Of a DNA stretch of 64,000 nt, positions 49,800-59,966 are shown piece after piece. The translations under genes were made by a program, and so were the position numbers. The stretch lies in contig CANFHA010000014.1 in the NCBI GenBank assembly GCA_947446645.1, positions 62,001 through 126,000 of the forward strand, read 5' to 3'. Under the pieces are notes generated by a model. That model did no database searches and had not been told where the DNA came from. It saw only the letters and a program-made list of their open reading frames with translations. Numbering within the stretch: the stretch's first letter is position 1; every line of letters starts with the position of its first letter. The stretch is from Chitinophagaceae bacterium (GTDB lineage: Bacteria; Bacteroidota; Bacteroidia; Chitinophagales; Chitinophagaceae).

Positions 49800-49824
49800 G
49801 TTGTTGGTGAAGAACACCAACAAC
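49800..49824 (+). repeat. REP-like hairpin B
   Basis: GTTGTTGGTG-AAGAA-CACCAACAAC. Confidence 0.75.
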
Positions 49825-50124
49825 GGCGGAATCGACAGTAGGTTTTATATCATTTCTGTAATGAATTGCTACAGAACGCGGCTTTTTACTTAGCCCCGCT
49901 TTCGGCCGCTGTTAGTATTCTTCACAGTTTTGCGTAGTATTCTAAAAAAAAGATAAACAAAATCGTTAGGTGTATGTCTCCGAATGCGTCCCAGCGGAGC
50001 GCAATCTTGCTGTGTATGGACAAACTCACCACGAGCAGGTTGCGCCACTACGGGGCGCTATATTAGGAGATCATGTATTACTACAAAGAGGTGGCCGCCT
50101 ACGGGGCAAAAACATGCAATTTTG

Positions 50125-50556
50125 CTAATTCCCGGCCGGGTCAAATTCCACGATCCATTCAATGCCATATTTGTCCCTGAACATTGCGGCATAAGTGCCC
50201 CAGGGGCTGTCGCCGATGGGACCTTCAACAGTTCCGCCTGCAGACAATCCATTAAAGATCCTGTCTGCTTCTTCGCGGCTTTCTGTACTTACTGCTATTT
50301 TAGACCTATTCTCGTTTTCGTTTACCCGGCCCATAAATGCGGGCACATCATTGGCTATTAACGCATTGTTTTTGCCAATGGGCAAAGCAATGTACATTAT
50401 CTTATCCGTCTCATTTGCCGGAACCTGAGATTCATCGCTTGCAAGGTCGCTGAAACGAACAACTTTTGTGAACGCTCCGCCAAAAACTGATTTGTAAAAA
50501 GTGAATGCCTCTTCGGCATTGCCATTGAAATTGATCCAGGGGTTGATTGCTTTCAT
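50125..50556 (-). CDS. VOC family protein (PhnB-like)
   Basis: MKAINPWINFNGNAEEAFTFYKSVFGGAF...DSPWGTYAAMFRDKYGIEWIVEFD. Confidence 0.9.
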   Translation of the reverse strand: MKAINPWINFNGNAEEAFTFYKSVFGGAFTKVVRFSDLASDESQVPANETDKIMYIALPIGKNNALIANDVPAFMGRVNENENRSKIAVSTESREEADRIFNGLSAGGTVEGPIGDSPWGTYAAMFRDKYGIEWIVEFDPAGN

Positions 50557-50669
50557 AATTTTAGATGATTGAATTTTCTTGTTATCACTTACCCATTACC
50601 GGTGGTATGCTAAATGAAATACAAGATACAAAACGTAACCATTGGGCAAATCTCCGGATCAGGACTTTC

Positions 50670-53600
50670 TTACTTCTCAACAACAAAACTTATCACTTTA
50701 CGCTTAGCCCCGTTGCCTACGTTCAGCATATACAATCCATTAGATAAGTTTTCGGGAAGCACGAGCTGCTCATTTATAACGCCACCTGCAGCTATTGTAG
50801 TCGCAGTGTACACTACCTGGCCAACTGAATTTATGATCTCGTAATTTACCAAAGCATCAATAGCTGCGCCTGCTGTACCTTTTACAAAGAACATACCCCT
50901 GTTAGGATTTGGAAACAGACCGATGCTCATTGGTATTGATGGTACACTCACCCTCTCCCCTGTTGTGGATTCTGCAGCAGATATAGTTTCATCACTTACC
51001 AGTTCACCCGCGGTTATGTCGTCCGACTGAGTAGTGTTAACATCCGGTGCTGTACTGCCATTACCAGTACGACCGTGTGGTGTAGCGACGCTAACAGCTT
51101 TGCCCACTGTGGCACTGCAGCCGAAACTATTAGTAACCATATAGGTGATATATACGCTGCCGGATGTGGCTGCTGCACTCACTACGCCGGTGCCGCTGCC
51201 CACACTAATAATAGCCGCATTGCTGCTGGTCCACAGGCCCCCGCTTGTGGTATCAGACAGTGTTGCCGGAACGCTATACGTTACAACGGAAGCGCCCATA
51301 ATGGCTGCAACAGCTGGAAGCGCATTCACTGTTACTACTGACGTAGTGATACAGGTGTTAGCAAGTAAATAAGTGATCACTGAGGTACCGGCAAAAATTC
51401 CGGTTACCCTGCCTGAAGCAGATACCGTAGCTATACCGGTATTGCTGCTGGACCAGGATATTCCCGCTACCGCATCAGACAAAAATGTTCTGCTGCCTGC
51501 ACAAACACTAAGTGTTCCGCTTATAGGCGCGGGTGCCTGGTTTACTGTTATAGGTGCAGCCCTGAAGCAACCGGTACCTAAGGTGTAACTAACTATTGCA
51601 GAACCAGCAGATATACCATTGACAATGCCCGCATTATCTACCGATGCGTAAGCGTTTGCACTGCTCCAGCTACCACCGGCAGTAGCGCTGTTCAGTGCTA
51701 TTGTAGCTGCGGTACACACCTTTACAGGGCCGGTTATAGCGGCGGGATTGGGGTTTACCGTGATCATTACCGATGCCCTGCAGCCGGTAGCTACCATGGT
51801 ATAGTACACAGGAACCATACCGGCATTGGTAGCGCTCACTATGCCACCAGTACCTACTGTAGCAGTAGACGGAATACCACTGCTCCATACACCACCGGGG
51901 GTAATGTCTGAAAGTACTGTTGTTGCGCCCTGGCATACCGCGGCACTGCCCATAATGGCGGCAGGTGTGGGATACACCGTTACTATAGCTGTGGCAGGTA
52001 AGCCGGAAAGCGTATAGCTGAGCGTAGCAGTGCCAGCGGTTAAGCCAGTCACCACCCCGGTGGCAGATACGGTAGCCACACTCAGCGGACTGATGCTCCA
52101 GGTGCCACCTGCAACTGCGTTGAAGAACGGAGCAGTATTACCTGTACATAAATAGAAGTAATAACCGGTGATAGAACCGGGAGTGCCATTTACTGAATTT
52201 ACAGTAATTGTTTTTGTAGCCAGGGCGTTGCTGCATACACTTGTTATTGAGTAGCTGATGGTACTAGTGCCGGGCATTATACCTGTTACCACACCATTGC
52301 TGCCTATAGTTACATTACTGTTGCTTGAAGTCCACACACCACCCGCTACAGAATCAGATAGGTTAATTGCCGACCCCACATTTACAACTGACAACCCGGT
52401 GATGGCACCCACAGACACCGCATTCACGGTTACGGCCATTGAAGCCACCGCTGCGCCACAGCCGTTGGTAACGATATAAGATATTGTTGCCGTACCAGCG
52501 GCGATACCGGTAATATTCCCAAACGCGTCTATGGACACATCAGGTGTTGCGCTCCACGATCCGCCGACAGCCGCGTCGGTGAGGTGAACAGAAGTGCCCA
52601 CACATACTACCGGGTTGCCCGTTATTACACCTGCGTTGGCCAGCGGGTCTATGGTTGTAACTTCAGTAGCGCTCACCGTGCCACAGCTATTTGATAGAGA
52701 ATAGGAGATCATAGCTGTGCCCGCGGTTATGCCGGTCACATTTCCCAGCCCGTCAGTAGCCGCGTTTCCAGTGGCGCTCCATACACCACCTGGCACAGTA
52801 GCCGTGAAGAGAGCGGTTGTAGCCGCACACAGCCTCGCGGCTCCGCTTATAGTTCCGGGATCAGGAAGTGCATTCACTGTTACCATAAAACTCGTGTATG
52901 CCGTTCCGCAACTGTTGACTACGGTATATGAGATAGATGCCGTTCCTGCAGTCAGTCCGGTTATATTACCTGATCCGTCCACGGAAGCGCCTCCGGTTGC
53001 GCCCCATGCGCCGCCTGCCGATGCATCTGATAAAGATTGTGTGGCACCCACACAAATTGTGGCGCTTCCACTAATGGTGCCGGCATAAGGCTGTGGATTC
53101 ACGGTTAACGCATGTGTGGTTACAACCGTACCGCAACTGTTGGTTACCGCATAGGTAATGAGAGTTGTTCCGGCACTCATGCCAGTTATATTGCCGATGC
53201 TATCCACAGTTGCTACGCTTCCGTTCGTGGAGCTCCAAACGCCACCGCTGGCAGTATCTGATAATGCTGCGGTAGCTGCCACACAAATAGTATTTTGTCC
53301 TGTTATCGTGCCGGCTACTGCTGTCACGTCCACGGTGATTACCCTTGTTGTCTTACAGTTATTGGTGGCGGCATAAGAGATGGTAGTAGTGCCGCCTGCA
53401 CGGCCGGTAAGAACACCCGACGTACTGATAGATCCTATAGCAGGAGTAATGGAGTACCAGGTGCCGCCTCCCGTTGCCTCGGTAAGTATAATACTGGTAC
53501 CGGTACATACTGCAGCCGGGCCACCAATAGGAGCAGGGGTAGCATTTACGGTTAACACCTTTGTGGCCCTGCACCCGCTTACTGTATATGTAAAATAGAT

Positions 53601-54155
53601 CGGCACAACGCCGGGATTATTGGCTGTAACAATTCCCGTAGAACCCACGGTTGCAGTGGAAGGGATACCGCTGCTCCATACCCCGCCTGCTCCCGTGTCA
53701 GACAAGTTCATCTCAGAACTGAGGCATATGCTGCCGGGACCAGCAATGGGATCAGGGGTTGCGAAAACCGTCACGACTATAGATGCAGATGAACCGCCTA
53801 CGGTATAACTGAGGGTAGCTGTGCCTGCGCTAAGGCCTGTTACTACTCCGACCGACGACACACTCGCAACGCTTGCTGTGGCCGGACTAATGCTCCAAAC
53901 ACCTCCAGGCGCATCATCAAAAAATGGTGCGGTAGCACCCTTGCACATGTAAAAATAATAACCGGTAATGCCGGGCACGGGTGCCGCAAAAGCATTGCCG
54001 GTACCAAGTGTGAGCAATGTAAAAATTGTTGCGACAAATAGTGTCTTAGAAAGCATATTAAGCCGTAATGCACAAGTCTGTGGGTGCTTCTTTGTAGAAT
54101 TTTTCATAGACATCATTTTTAGGTTTTTATTTTTCCTAAATCCTATCAATAACAA
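50670..54155 (-). CDS. Large surface adhesin-like protein: about 13 Ig-like (Big_2-type) repeats plus T9SS type A sorting domain
   Basis: Repeated ...CxG...LSD...GGVWSS...GxVTGxxAGTxxISYxVxxxCG...TVN modules; C-term IGLFPNPNRGMFFVKG...LSNGLYMLNVGNGAKRKVISFVVEK. Confidence 0.9.
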   Translation of the reverse strand: MLLIGFRKNKNLKMMSMKNSTKKHPQTCALRLNMLSKTLFVATIFTLLTLGTGNAFAAPVPGITGYYFYMCKGATAPFFDDAPGGVWSISPATASVASVSSVGVVTGLSAGTATLSYTVGGSSASIVVTVFATPDPIAGPGSICLSSEMNLSDTGAGGVWSSGIPSTATVGSTGIVTANNPGVVPIYFTYTVSGCRATKVLTVNATPAPIGGPAAVCTGTSIILTEATGGGTWYSITPAIGSISTSGVLTGRAGGTTTISYAATNNCKTTRVITVDVTAVAGTITGQNTICVAATAALSDTASGGVWSSTNGSVATVDSIGNITGMSAGTTLITYAVTNSCGTVVTTHALTVNPQPYAGTISGSATICVGATQSLSDASAGGAWGATGGASVDGSGNITGLTAGTASISYTVVNSCGTAYTSFMVTVNALPDPGTISGAARLCAATTALFTATVPGGVWSATGNAATDGLGNVTGITAGTAMISYSLSNSCGTVSATEVTTIDPLANAGVITGNPVVCVGTSVHLTDAAVGGSWSATPDVSIDAFGNITGIAAGTATISYIVTNGCGAAVASMAVTVNAVSVGAITGLSVVNVGSAINLSDSVAGGVWTSSNSNVTIGSNGVVTGIMPGTSTISYSITSVCSNALATKTITVNSVNGTPGSITGYYFYLCTGNTAPFFNAVAGGTWSISPLSVATVSATGVVTGLTAGTATLSYTLSGLPATAIVTVYPTPAAIMGSAAVCQGATTVLSDITPGGVWSSGIPSTATVGTGGIVSATNAGMVPVYYTMVATGCRASVMITVNPNPAAITGPVKVCTAATIALNSATAGGSWSSANAYASVDNAGIVNGISAGSAIVSYTLGTGCFRAAPITVNQAPAPISGTLSVCAGSRTFLSDAVAGISWSSSNTGIATVSASGRVTGIFAGTSVITYLLANTCITTSVVTVNALPAVAAIMGASVVTYSVPATLSDTTSGGLWTSSNAAIISVGSGTGVVSAAATSGSVYITYMVTNSFGCSATVGKAVSVATPHGRTGNGSTAPDVNTTQSDDITAGELVSDETISAAESTTGERVSVPSIPMSIGLFPNPNRGMFFVKGTAGAAIDALVNYEIINSVGQVVYTATTIAAGGVINEQLVLPENLSNGLYMLNVGNGAKRKVISFVVEK

Positions 54156-54375
54156 ATTTATGTAGTTTTATTAACAAATCAATCACAATATTCTTGTTAA
54201 CAAAAAAATATTTCACAACGGCTTTATGCCTGTTCACCCCAAAATCGGTAAATGATTGACAACGAATGGACTATGATGAGAAGAACCGGATTTGCTTCAG
54301 TTTGTAATTTTTCTTTGGCCCCAGGTTATAGCACGTAGGGGGTGTATATATGCAACAATTATAAACGTAGTTGAT

Positions 54376-54434
54376 AAAAAAATGCCCCGAAACCGACTAT
54401 CTATTCATAGAATATAGTACCCGATTCGGAGCAT
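54376..54434 (-). terminator. Long hairpin terminator of the SDR gene
   Basis: Minus strand ATGCTCCGAA...TTCGGGGCAT followed by TTTTTT. Confidence 0.6.
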
Positions 54435-54478
54435 ATTAACTTAGGCAGTAACTCAAAAGATAAAGTCGCCTGGAACAA

Positions 54479-55291
54479 TCACTTCATCATCCCCAGCATT
54501 ACCCGATCAAACATTCGGTCAGACAGTAAGGCTTTAGCGAAAAGGATCACTTTGGCACCGCCGCCTGTAGCATAGCGTGTTTTAGGTCGGCTGGTGGTAA
54601 TTGCTTTTACTATAGTTTTTGCCACTACTATTGGCTTGGATCCCATCTTGTCTGCCTTCTCAAACATCTGCGCATGTTTACGCGTCAGCGCACCATAGGC
54701 CGTGTCGCCAGATGTTTTGAGCATATGCTCACGCGCTATACCAGCCCACTCTGTTATTATAGCTCCCGGCTCTATGATCACCACATCTATTCCAAATTCC
54801 TTCAGCTCCATACGCAGGCTGTCGCTCAGGCCCTCTACCGCATACTTGGTAGCATGGTACCAGGTGCCATGGGGCTCCCCCAGCTTGCCGCCTATAGACG
54901 AGATATTGATGATACGCCCTGAGCGCTGGCCGCGCATATGCGGCAGCACCAGCTGTGTGAGCCGCGCCATACCGAATATGTTTACTTCAAACTGGTAGCG
55001 AGCCTCGCTCATGGGCACATCTTCCAGCGCACCATAAGATCCATATCCAGCATTGTTTACCAGCACATCTATACGCCCTTCTGCCTGCAGTACCTGGTTT
55101 ACCCCGCTTACCATCGCTACCTCATCAGTTACATCCATTGCCAGCAGCTTCACGCCATCCTGTTTCAGAGCCTGCATTTTTTCTACCCTGCGGGCTGCAC
55201 CATAAACTATGTATCCCTGCTTAACCAGGAGTTTTGCTGTTTCCATGCCGATACCGGAAGATGCGCCGGTTACTAATGCTACTTTTTTCAT
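54479..55291 (-). CDS. SDR family oxidoreductase
   Basis: KVALVTGASSGIGMETAKLL...VLVNNAGYGSYGALEDV...YHATKYAVEGLSDSLRMEL. Confidence 0.95.
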   Translation of the reverse strand: MKKVALVTGASSGIGMETAKLLVKQGYIVYGAARRVEKMQALKQDGVKLLAMDVTDEVAMVSGVNQVLQAEGRIDVLVNNAGYGSYGALEDVPMSEARYQFEVNIFGMARLTQLVLPHMRGQRSGRIINISSIGGKLGEPHGTWYHATKYAVEGLSDSLRMELKEFGIDVVIIEPGAIITEWAGIAREHMLKTSGDTAYGALTRKHAQMFEKADKMGSKPIVVAKTIVKAITTSRPKTRYATGGGAKVILFAKALLSDRMFDRVMLGMMK

Positions 55292-55349
55292 TTTATTGCG
55301 TTTAAGTTTATTTTGATTGACTACTCACTCTATAATTTAATTAAAAAAA

Positions 55350-55916
55350 TCAGGTCAGCATTGCCCACAGCATCTCAAAAGAATCGCTGATGACCTGGTG
55401 CTGCTTTGCTTTGGAGAAATTGGTGGACATAAAGTACTGATTGATACCATAGGCATGGCTGCTGATTATGGTAAACAAAAGCTCTACCGGCTGTGATTTT
55501 ATCACCCCCTCTTTTATGCCCATGCGCAGCATATCGTGAAATGGCTTAACAGATGCCTCTATCTCATCTGGCGCTATCTGCGACAGATAAGGCGAGTTCT
55601 TGAATTGCTCGGCAAACCGGTATTGCAGCTGATTGTCCTGCGCCCAGAACAGGGATGCAAGATACTGCTCCTTCACAGTTTCCTTAAAGGTGGCCTGCCC
55701 TTTTGCATTTTCAAATACATAGGCTGCCATCCTGTTCTTAATGTCTACATACAACGCTACTATCAGCTCATCCTTCGTTTTAAAGTAGTGAAACAACGTA
55801 CCATTAGCTACCCCAGCCTCTTTAGCTATAAGGCTGGTGGGCGTACCATGAAACCCATACTCTACAAAGAGTTTAAGGGCAGCATCCAATAGTAGTTGTT
55901 TTTTATCCTTCTGCAT
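55350..55916 (-). CDS. TetR/AcrR family transcriptional regulator
   Basis: KKQLLLDAALKLFVEYGFHGTPTSLIAKEAGVANGTLFHYFKTKDELIVALYVDIK. Confidence 0.93.
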   Translation of the reverse strand: MQKDKKQLLLDAALKLFVEYGFHGTPTSLIAKEAGVANGTLFHYFKTKDELIVALYVDIKNRMAAYVFENAKGQATFKETVKEQYLASLFWAQDNQLQYRFAEQFKNSPYLSQIAPDEIEASVKPFHDMLRMGIKEGVIKSQPVELLFTIISSHAYGINQYFMSTNFSKAKQHQVISDSFEMLWAMLT

Positions 55917-55918
55917 TA

Positions 55919-55937
55919 TGACTGACTAAACAGTCAG
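55919..55937. promoter_or_regulatory. Palindromic operator candidate at the TetR start
   Basis: TGACTGACTAAACAGTCAG: arms TGACTG/CAGTCA and CTGACT/AGTCAG. Confidence 0.6.
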
Positions 55938-56114
55938 CAAATTTAGAAGAGATTTTTGACATGACAAAATTTTTTAGAAAATGAGGCACCTCAACTCTTG
56001 CTATCAGCCACCCAACGATTTCTATTTTCATAGTGTCTATTAAGAGAAAGGTGCTATTTTAGCACCTGCCTGGTTTCTGGCCAGGGCTTAACCGCTACCT
56101 AAAAACCAACCTTA

Positions 56115-57065
56115 ATGAAGAAATTCGCATACATCCTGGCATTCGGAGCCGCCGGCCTTACTTTATTTTACTCCTGCTCAAAAAAATACGACAAGACTGG
56201 CAGCATCACAACGGGGCAGTATTTTTCCGCTGAGAACCTATTTGCCAGTCTTGCTGTTCACGCCAAAGTTGTAACTATTGATGCTCAGCGCGATACCAGT
56301 TTTTTCGGTAACAGCGGCACCCGATATTCCTTTTATGCTAATACCCTGATGACAGCAGGTGGTGCCCTCGTAACCGGAAAGGTTCAGCTACAGGTGGCCG
56401 AGTACCTGCAGAAGGGAGACATGCTTTTCTCCAAGATGCTTCCCGTAAGTAACGACGAGCCTTTGATATCGGGCGGAGAAATAAACGTATCTGCCAGCCA
56501 GGATGGGCAAAAGCTATTCATGCGCCCGGGCGCTACATTCGATGCAAATATGCCACAGCCTGGAGGGGCGCCTACAGGTATGCTGTTCTTTACCGCCCAG
56601 ACAGCCACGGATACCACGCAGACAAAAGCCAACTGGATCAACACTACCGATACCCTTTCAGAAGGAGCAATAGTCATTAATGGTGACACCCTAAAGATGA
56701 TTTCCGATAGCCTCACCATGTGCAATGCCGATCGTTTTATGACCTCGCCGAATTACCAGTCTTTTAGTGTTACTGTATCCGTAATAGGAGCTACGCTGCC
56801 CTCAGCAAATAAGGTATTCGGCTATACACTATATGACAATTTTAAAGGCGAGCAAATACTTGGTAGAATTGGCGGCTATGCAGATGGTGTGTTCACAGAA
56901 TCCCATGTGCCTGATATTCCCGTTCATTTCGGAATATTTGCGCTTATTGACGGATATTTTTATGGTGGCATAATTGGAGTTACGCCTGCTAACGGCTCCA
57001 ATTATGCTGTAACACTTGTGAAGATGGACCCAAATACTTTCAAGACGCAACTGAACGGTATGTAG
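56115..57065 (+). CDS. Hypothetical lipoprotein
   Basis: MKKFAYILAFGAAGLTLFYSCSKKYDKTGS lipobox. Confidence 0.65.
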   Translation: MKKFAYILAFGAAGLTLFYSCSKKYDKTGSITTGQYFSAENLFASLAVHAKVVTIDAQRDTSFFGNSGTRYSFYANTLMTAGGALVTGKVQLQVAEYLQKGDMLFSKMLPVSNDEPLISGGEINVSASQDGQKLFMRPGATFDANMPQPGGAPTGMLFFTAQTATDTTQTKANWINTTDTLSEGAIVINGDTLKMISDSLTMCNADRFMTSPNYQSFSVTVSVIGATLPSANKVFGYTLYDNFKGEQILGRIGGYADGVFTESHVPDIPVHFGIFALIDGYFYGGIIGVTPANGSNYAVTLVKMDPNTFKTQLNGM

Positions 57066-57193
57066 GCACTTAACAATACTCAAACATTAGAATGTATTAC
57101 CAGATAGAGTGGAAACAGGCGAGGTTGCCCTATGTCAAGGGTGGAAGCAACCTGACGCTGACCACGATGCCGATTGATACGCCTGTGTACTTT

Positions 57194-58021
57194 CTATTTC
57201 TCTACAAACAGATCGTCCAGCAGCTGGCTGTTGAAATGTTCATTCAGATCACCATTTACCTGGTTATAAAGAGCGCTGATAAGAATAGTATGCAGCGCAC
57301 TGCTTATGGTGATAATAAAAAGAATACCGGCAACCATTATCAGCACACCGGCAGTTTCGTTCACCAGGGCAGATATAGCCATGCCTCCCACAGCCACCAG
57401 CAGTATAGCACAAAAGGATATCAGGCCGAGGCTAAAGTTGGCAGTAATGCCCTCACCCCATTTCTGTTTCATGAGATTGGCAGAGCGTTTCAGTGCCTCA
57501 GCCGGGCCCACATTCTCATAGGCAAGTATAGGTATAACAAAGAAGGTGGCGGCACTCCATACTATCCCCACTATACCTACAATGATCTTACCGAGCCAGC
57601 CTACATTGTCCTGTATAAATCGCAGCGCAGTACCCACAGTGGCAGCAAAAACAGCCCATAGAAAAATATAGTGTATACGTCCGGCACTGAACCTGAGACC
57701 CTTTGCTACGCTCACTTCCTCACCATCGAAGTATAGTTTGGCGCAGTGCACCAGGCCCATATTAAAGAAGACAACAATGAAGTAGTTAACTATATAGAAG
57801 CAAAATAGAAACAAATAAATGGTGCCCGAGCTATACTTATCCGTGTCTACCTGCGCCCAGCCAAACGCACCATAAACAACAGAAAGGAAGGAGCCGATGA
57901 CGAGGAGCATTGACAACCCTGAGAGAACAGGAAAAATTATAAGTTCTTTATGTGCATTCAGCACTGCAAGGCTGTTCTTAGCTACCTGCCAGCCGTTAGT
58001 CATACGTGTACCCAGTCCCAT
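57194..58021 (-). CDS. DUF6159-like multi-pass membrane protein
   Basis: GWQVAKNSLAVLNAHKELIIFPVLSGLSMLLV...ALKRSANLMKQKWGEG. Confidence 0.75.
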   Translation of the reverse strand: MGLGTRMTNGWQVAKNSLAVLNAHKELIIFPVLSGLSMLLVIGSFLSVVYGAFGWAQVDTDKYSSGTIYLFLFCFYIVNYFIVVFFNMGLVHCAKLYFDGEEVSVAKGLRFSAGRIHYIFLWAVFAATVGTALRFIQDNVGWLGKIIVGIVGIVWSAATFFVIPILAYENVGPAEALKRSANLMKQKWGEGITANFSLGLISFCAILLVAVGGMAISALVNETAGVLIMVAGILFIITISSALHTILISALYNQVNGDLNEHFNSQLLDDLFVEK

Positions 58022-58160
58022 AAGGTTTATGTTTAGACAATAAATGTAAGAAAATAATCAATTTAGTAATAAGATGTTTGGAACAAAAACAAGAGAAAAA
58101 CACAATAGAAATGCAAGCAAAGGCGTAATAGAGAAATTAATCTTTTTTCTACCTTAAAAT

Positions 58161-58658
58161 ATGCTTCGCCTTCTCTATCTCAGCATTATCGCATTTTCCA
58201 CACTTTCTACTTGCTCCAGGCAATATTCATGCACCAACTATTATGACTATGTATTTGAGTTTCACACAGCGCCAGCTGCGGACTCTATAAGAGATACGAT
58301 GGCCACAGTAGTTGACTACTTAAAGAACGGTGCATTTTCTACGCCTGTAGATACCTTTGCGGCACTACCCTTCTTCTATGCCATCCAATCCTCGCAGTAT
58401 TCACTACCGAAAGGAGCAACAGATGAATTCCTTTACAAGTATGACCGGATAATAACTTTATACCCATCTGGCAGAACGTACAAAATGAGAAATGTGACTC
58501 ATAATGAACGCAGTGTAAAAGGCGCAGACAGCGATCCCGTTGGTTGCACAAACGATATCTTCTTTGTAGTAAATGATTCTCAATATCACGTGCCGGGTAT
58601 GCAGCAAAACGGATCCGGCAGATATGGCGGGGATGCTATAATGCCGATAAAGTATTAA
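58161..58658 (+). CDS. Hypothetical lipoprotein
   Basis: MLRLLYLSIIAFSTLSTCSRQYSC signal/lipobox. Confidence 0.5.
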   Translation: MLRLLYLSIIAFSTLSTCSRQYSCTNYYDYVFEFHTAPAADSIRDTMATVVDYLKNGAFSTPVDTFAALPFFYAIQSSQYSLPKGATDEFLYKYDRIITLYPSGRTYKMRNVTHNERSVKGADSDPVGCTNDIFFVVNDSQYHVPGMQQNGSGRYGGDAIMPIKY

Positions 58659-58727
58659 AACGGCTGTTTCTTACATCGCCTCAACGTTTAGAATATTCCA
58701 CTACATTTATGCCATAAATTTCGCAAA

Positions 58728-59453
58728 GTGCAATATCCCATACTGCTTATTTCCAGCTCAGCCGTGCATGGCTATGGCTACCTGGAGTGCAACAAAGATG
58801 CTATACTGGAGCTGACCAGAGATATTAAAACACCAGTATTATTCGTGCCCTATGCCGCGGCCCGCAGCGAGTGGAACTCCTATACAGAAAAAGTAGCGGC
58901 CTTCTTTCGCAAGCTGGATATTGCGGTAACGGGAATACACACTGTGCCCCGCGAAAAAGTATGTACTGACTATGAGGTAATATTTGTAGGTGGCGGCAAT
59001 ACCTTCCGCCTGCTGCACACGCTACAGCAACAAGGGCTGGTGCAGGAGATACGGGATGCAGTGCTGGGTGGCAAACTAAAGTATATGGGCAGCAGCGCAG
59101 GTACTAACCTGGCCACACGCAGCATATGCACCACCAATGATATGCCGATAGTATACCCGGCACAGGGCTTTGACGGACTAAACCTTTTCACCTTCCAGAT
59201 AAACCCTCACTACCTGGATCCTGAACCGGAAAGCAGCCACAAAGGCGAAACACGCTACCAGCGCCTGGCCGAATTTCACCAGGAAAATGATACTACCGTT
59301 GTAGGTCTGCGTGAGGGCGCTTATATCAATATCAATACCGATTTTGCGGCCACCCGTGAGCTATACATAGGTGGTATAAACGGCGCCAGAATATTCATGA
59401 ACGGGAAGCCGCCATACGAGGCACCGGTGCACAAAAAATTTGTGCTGAAATAA
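58728..59453 (+). CDS. pepE: Dipeptidase PepE (S51), GTG start
   Basis: PVLFVPYAAARSEWNSYTEKV...VIFVGGGNTFRLLHTLQ...KYMGSSAGTNLA...QINPHYLDPEPESSHKGETR. Confidence 0.93.
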   Translation: MQYPILLISSSAVHGYGYLECNKDAILELTRDIKTPVLFVPYAAARSEWNSYTEKVAAFFRKLDIAVTGIHTVPREKVCTDYEVIFVGGGNTFRLLHTLQQQGLVQEIRDAVLGGKLKYMGSSAGTNLATRSICTTNDMPIVYPAQGFDGLNLFTFQINPHYLDPEPESSHKGETRYQRLAEFHQENDTTVVGLREGAYININTDFAATRELYIGGINGARIFMNGKPPYEAPVHKKFVLK

Positions 59454-59690
59454 ATGGATAACCTATCTTTTTGAGCTGCTAAACCCGCGCGCAAAACAAT
59501 GATAATGATCTAAGCTCTTGATGTCAGCGATAGTGGTGCTCCGTGGGTTTGCAAGACAGGGATGCATAAAAAACGTGCCGGGGAATCAATATTTCTATTA
59601 CACACTTCTTTTGTTCACAGGTAGACATTTTAAATAGCAAATGGCAAAATCAAGGCTCAATAAATAATGTGGTTATCATACCTTTATTTT

Positions 59691-59966
59691 ATGATTACAA
59701 AACAATACGAACTGGCTATAGAACTGGAACGCGGCGGCGAATGGATATGTGATGTAACGGTACATGAAGAAGAAGGCATGCTGCGCTACGAAATAGAAGT
59801 GGACCCTCCTATATGGATAGATGGGAAAGAAGCAGAGCCATTTCCTATGGAAATGCGGTATAACGATGCCGGAGAATTGCTGTTCATTACCCAGCATCCG
59901 CTTACCGAAGATCTCACGGAACTGGAAGAAATACTGGCGCGCGAGATCATCAGCGAAGCAGTTTAG
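59691..59966 (+). CDS. Hypothetical protein
   Basis: Likely start MITKQYELAIELERGGEWICDVTV; acidic, 92 aa. Confidence 0.5.
   Translation: MITKQYELAIELERGGEWICDVTVHEEEGMLRYEIEVDPPIWIDGKEAEPFPMEMRYNDAGELLFITQHPLTEDLTELEEILAREIISEAV

Noticed and set aside
49671-49823. N-terminal extension of the RAYT ORF (MLVFFTNN...MLVFFTN...)
   Set aside because: It is translated REP hairpins; the conserved protein starts at MPSGKKYELHFF (49670).
49984-50361. 125-aa plus-strand ORF over the VOC protein gene
   Set aside because: Mostly antisense to the recognisable VOC protein and begins in repeat-like sequence.
52717-53088. Several plus-strand ORFs antisense to the Ig-like adhesin (51145-53808)
   Set aside because: Repetitive VALHTPPG-like translations are the complement of the Ig repeats, not independent proteins.
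50670-54155. Regularly spaced repeats resembling an array
   Set aside because: Repeats are ~225 bp, coding, in frame and divergent; this is a repeat protein, not CRISPR.
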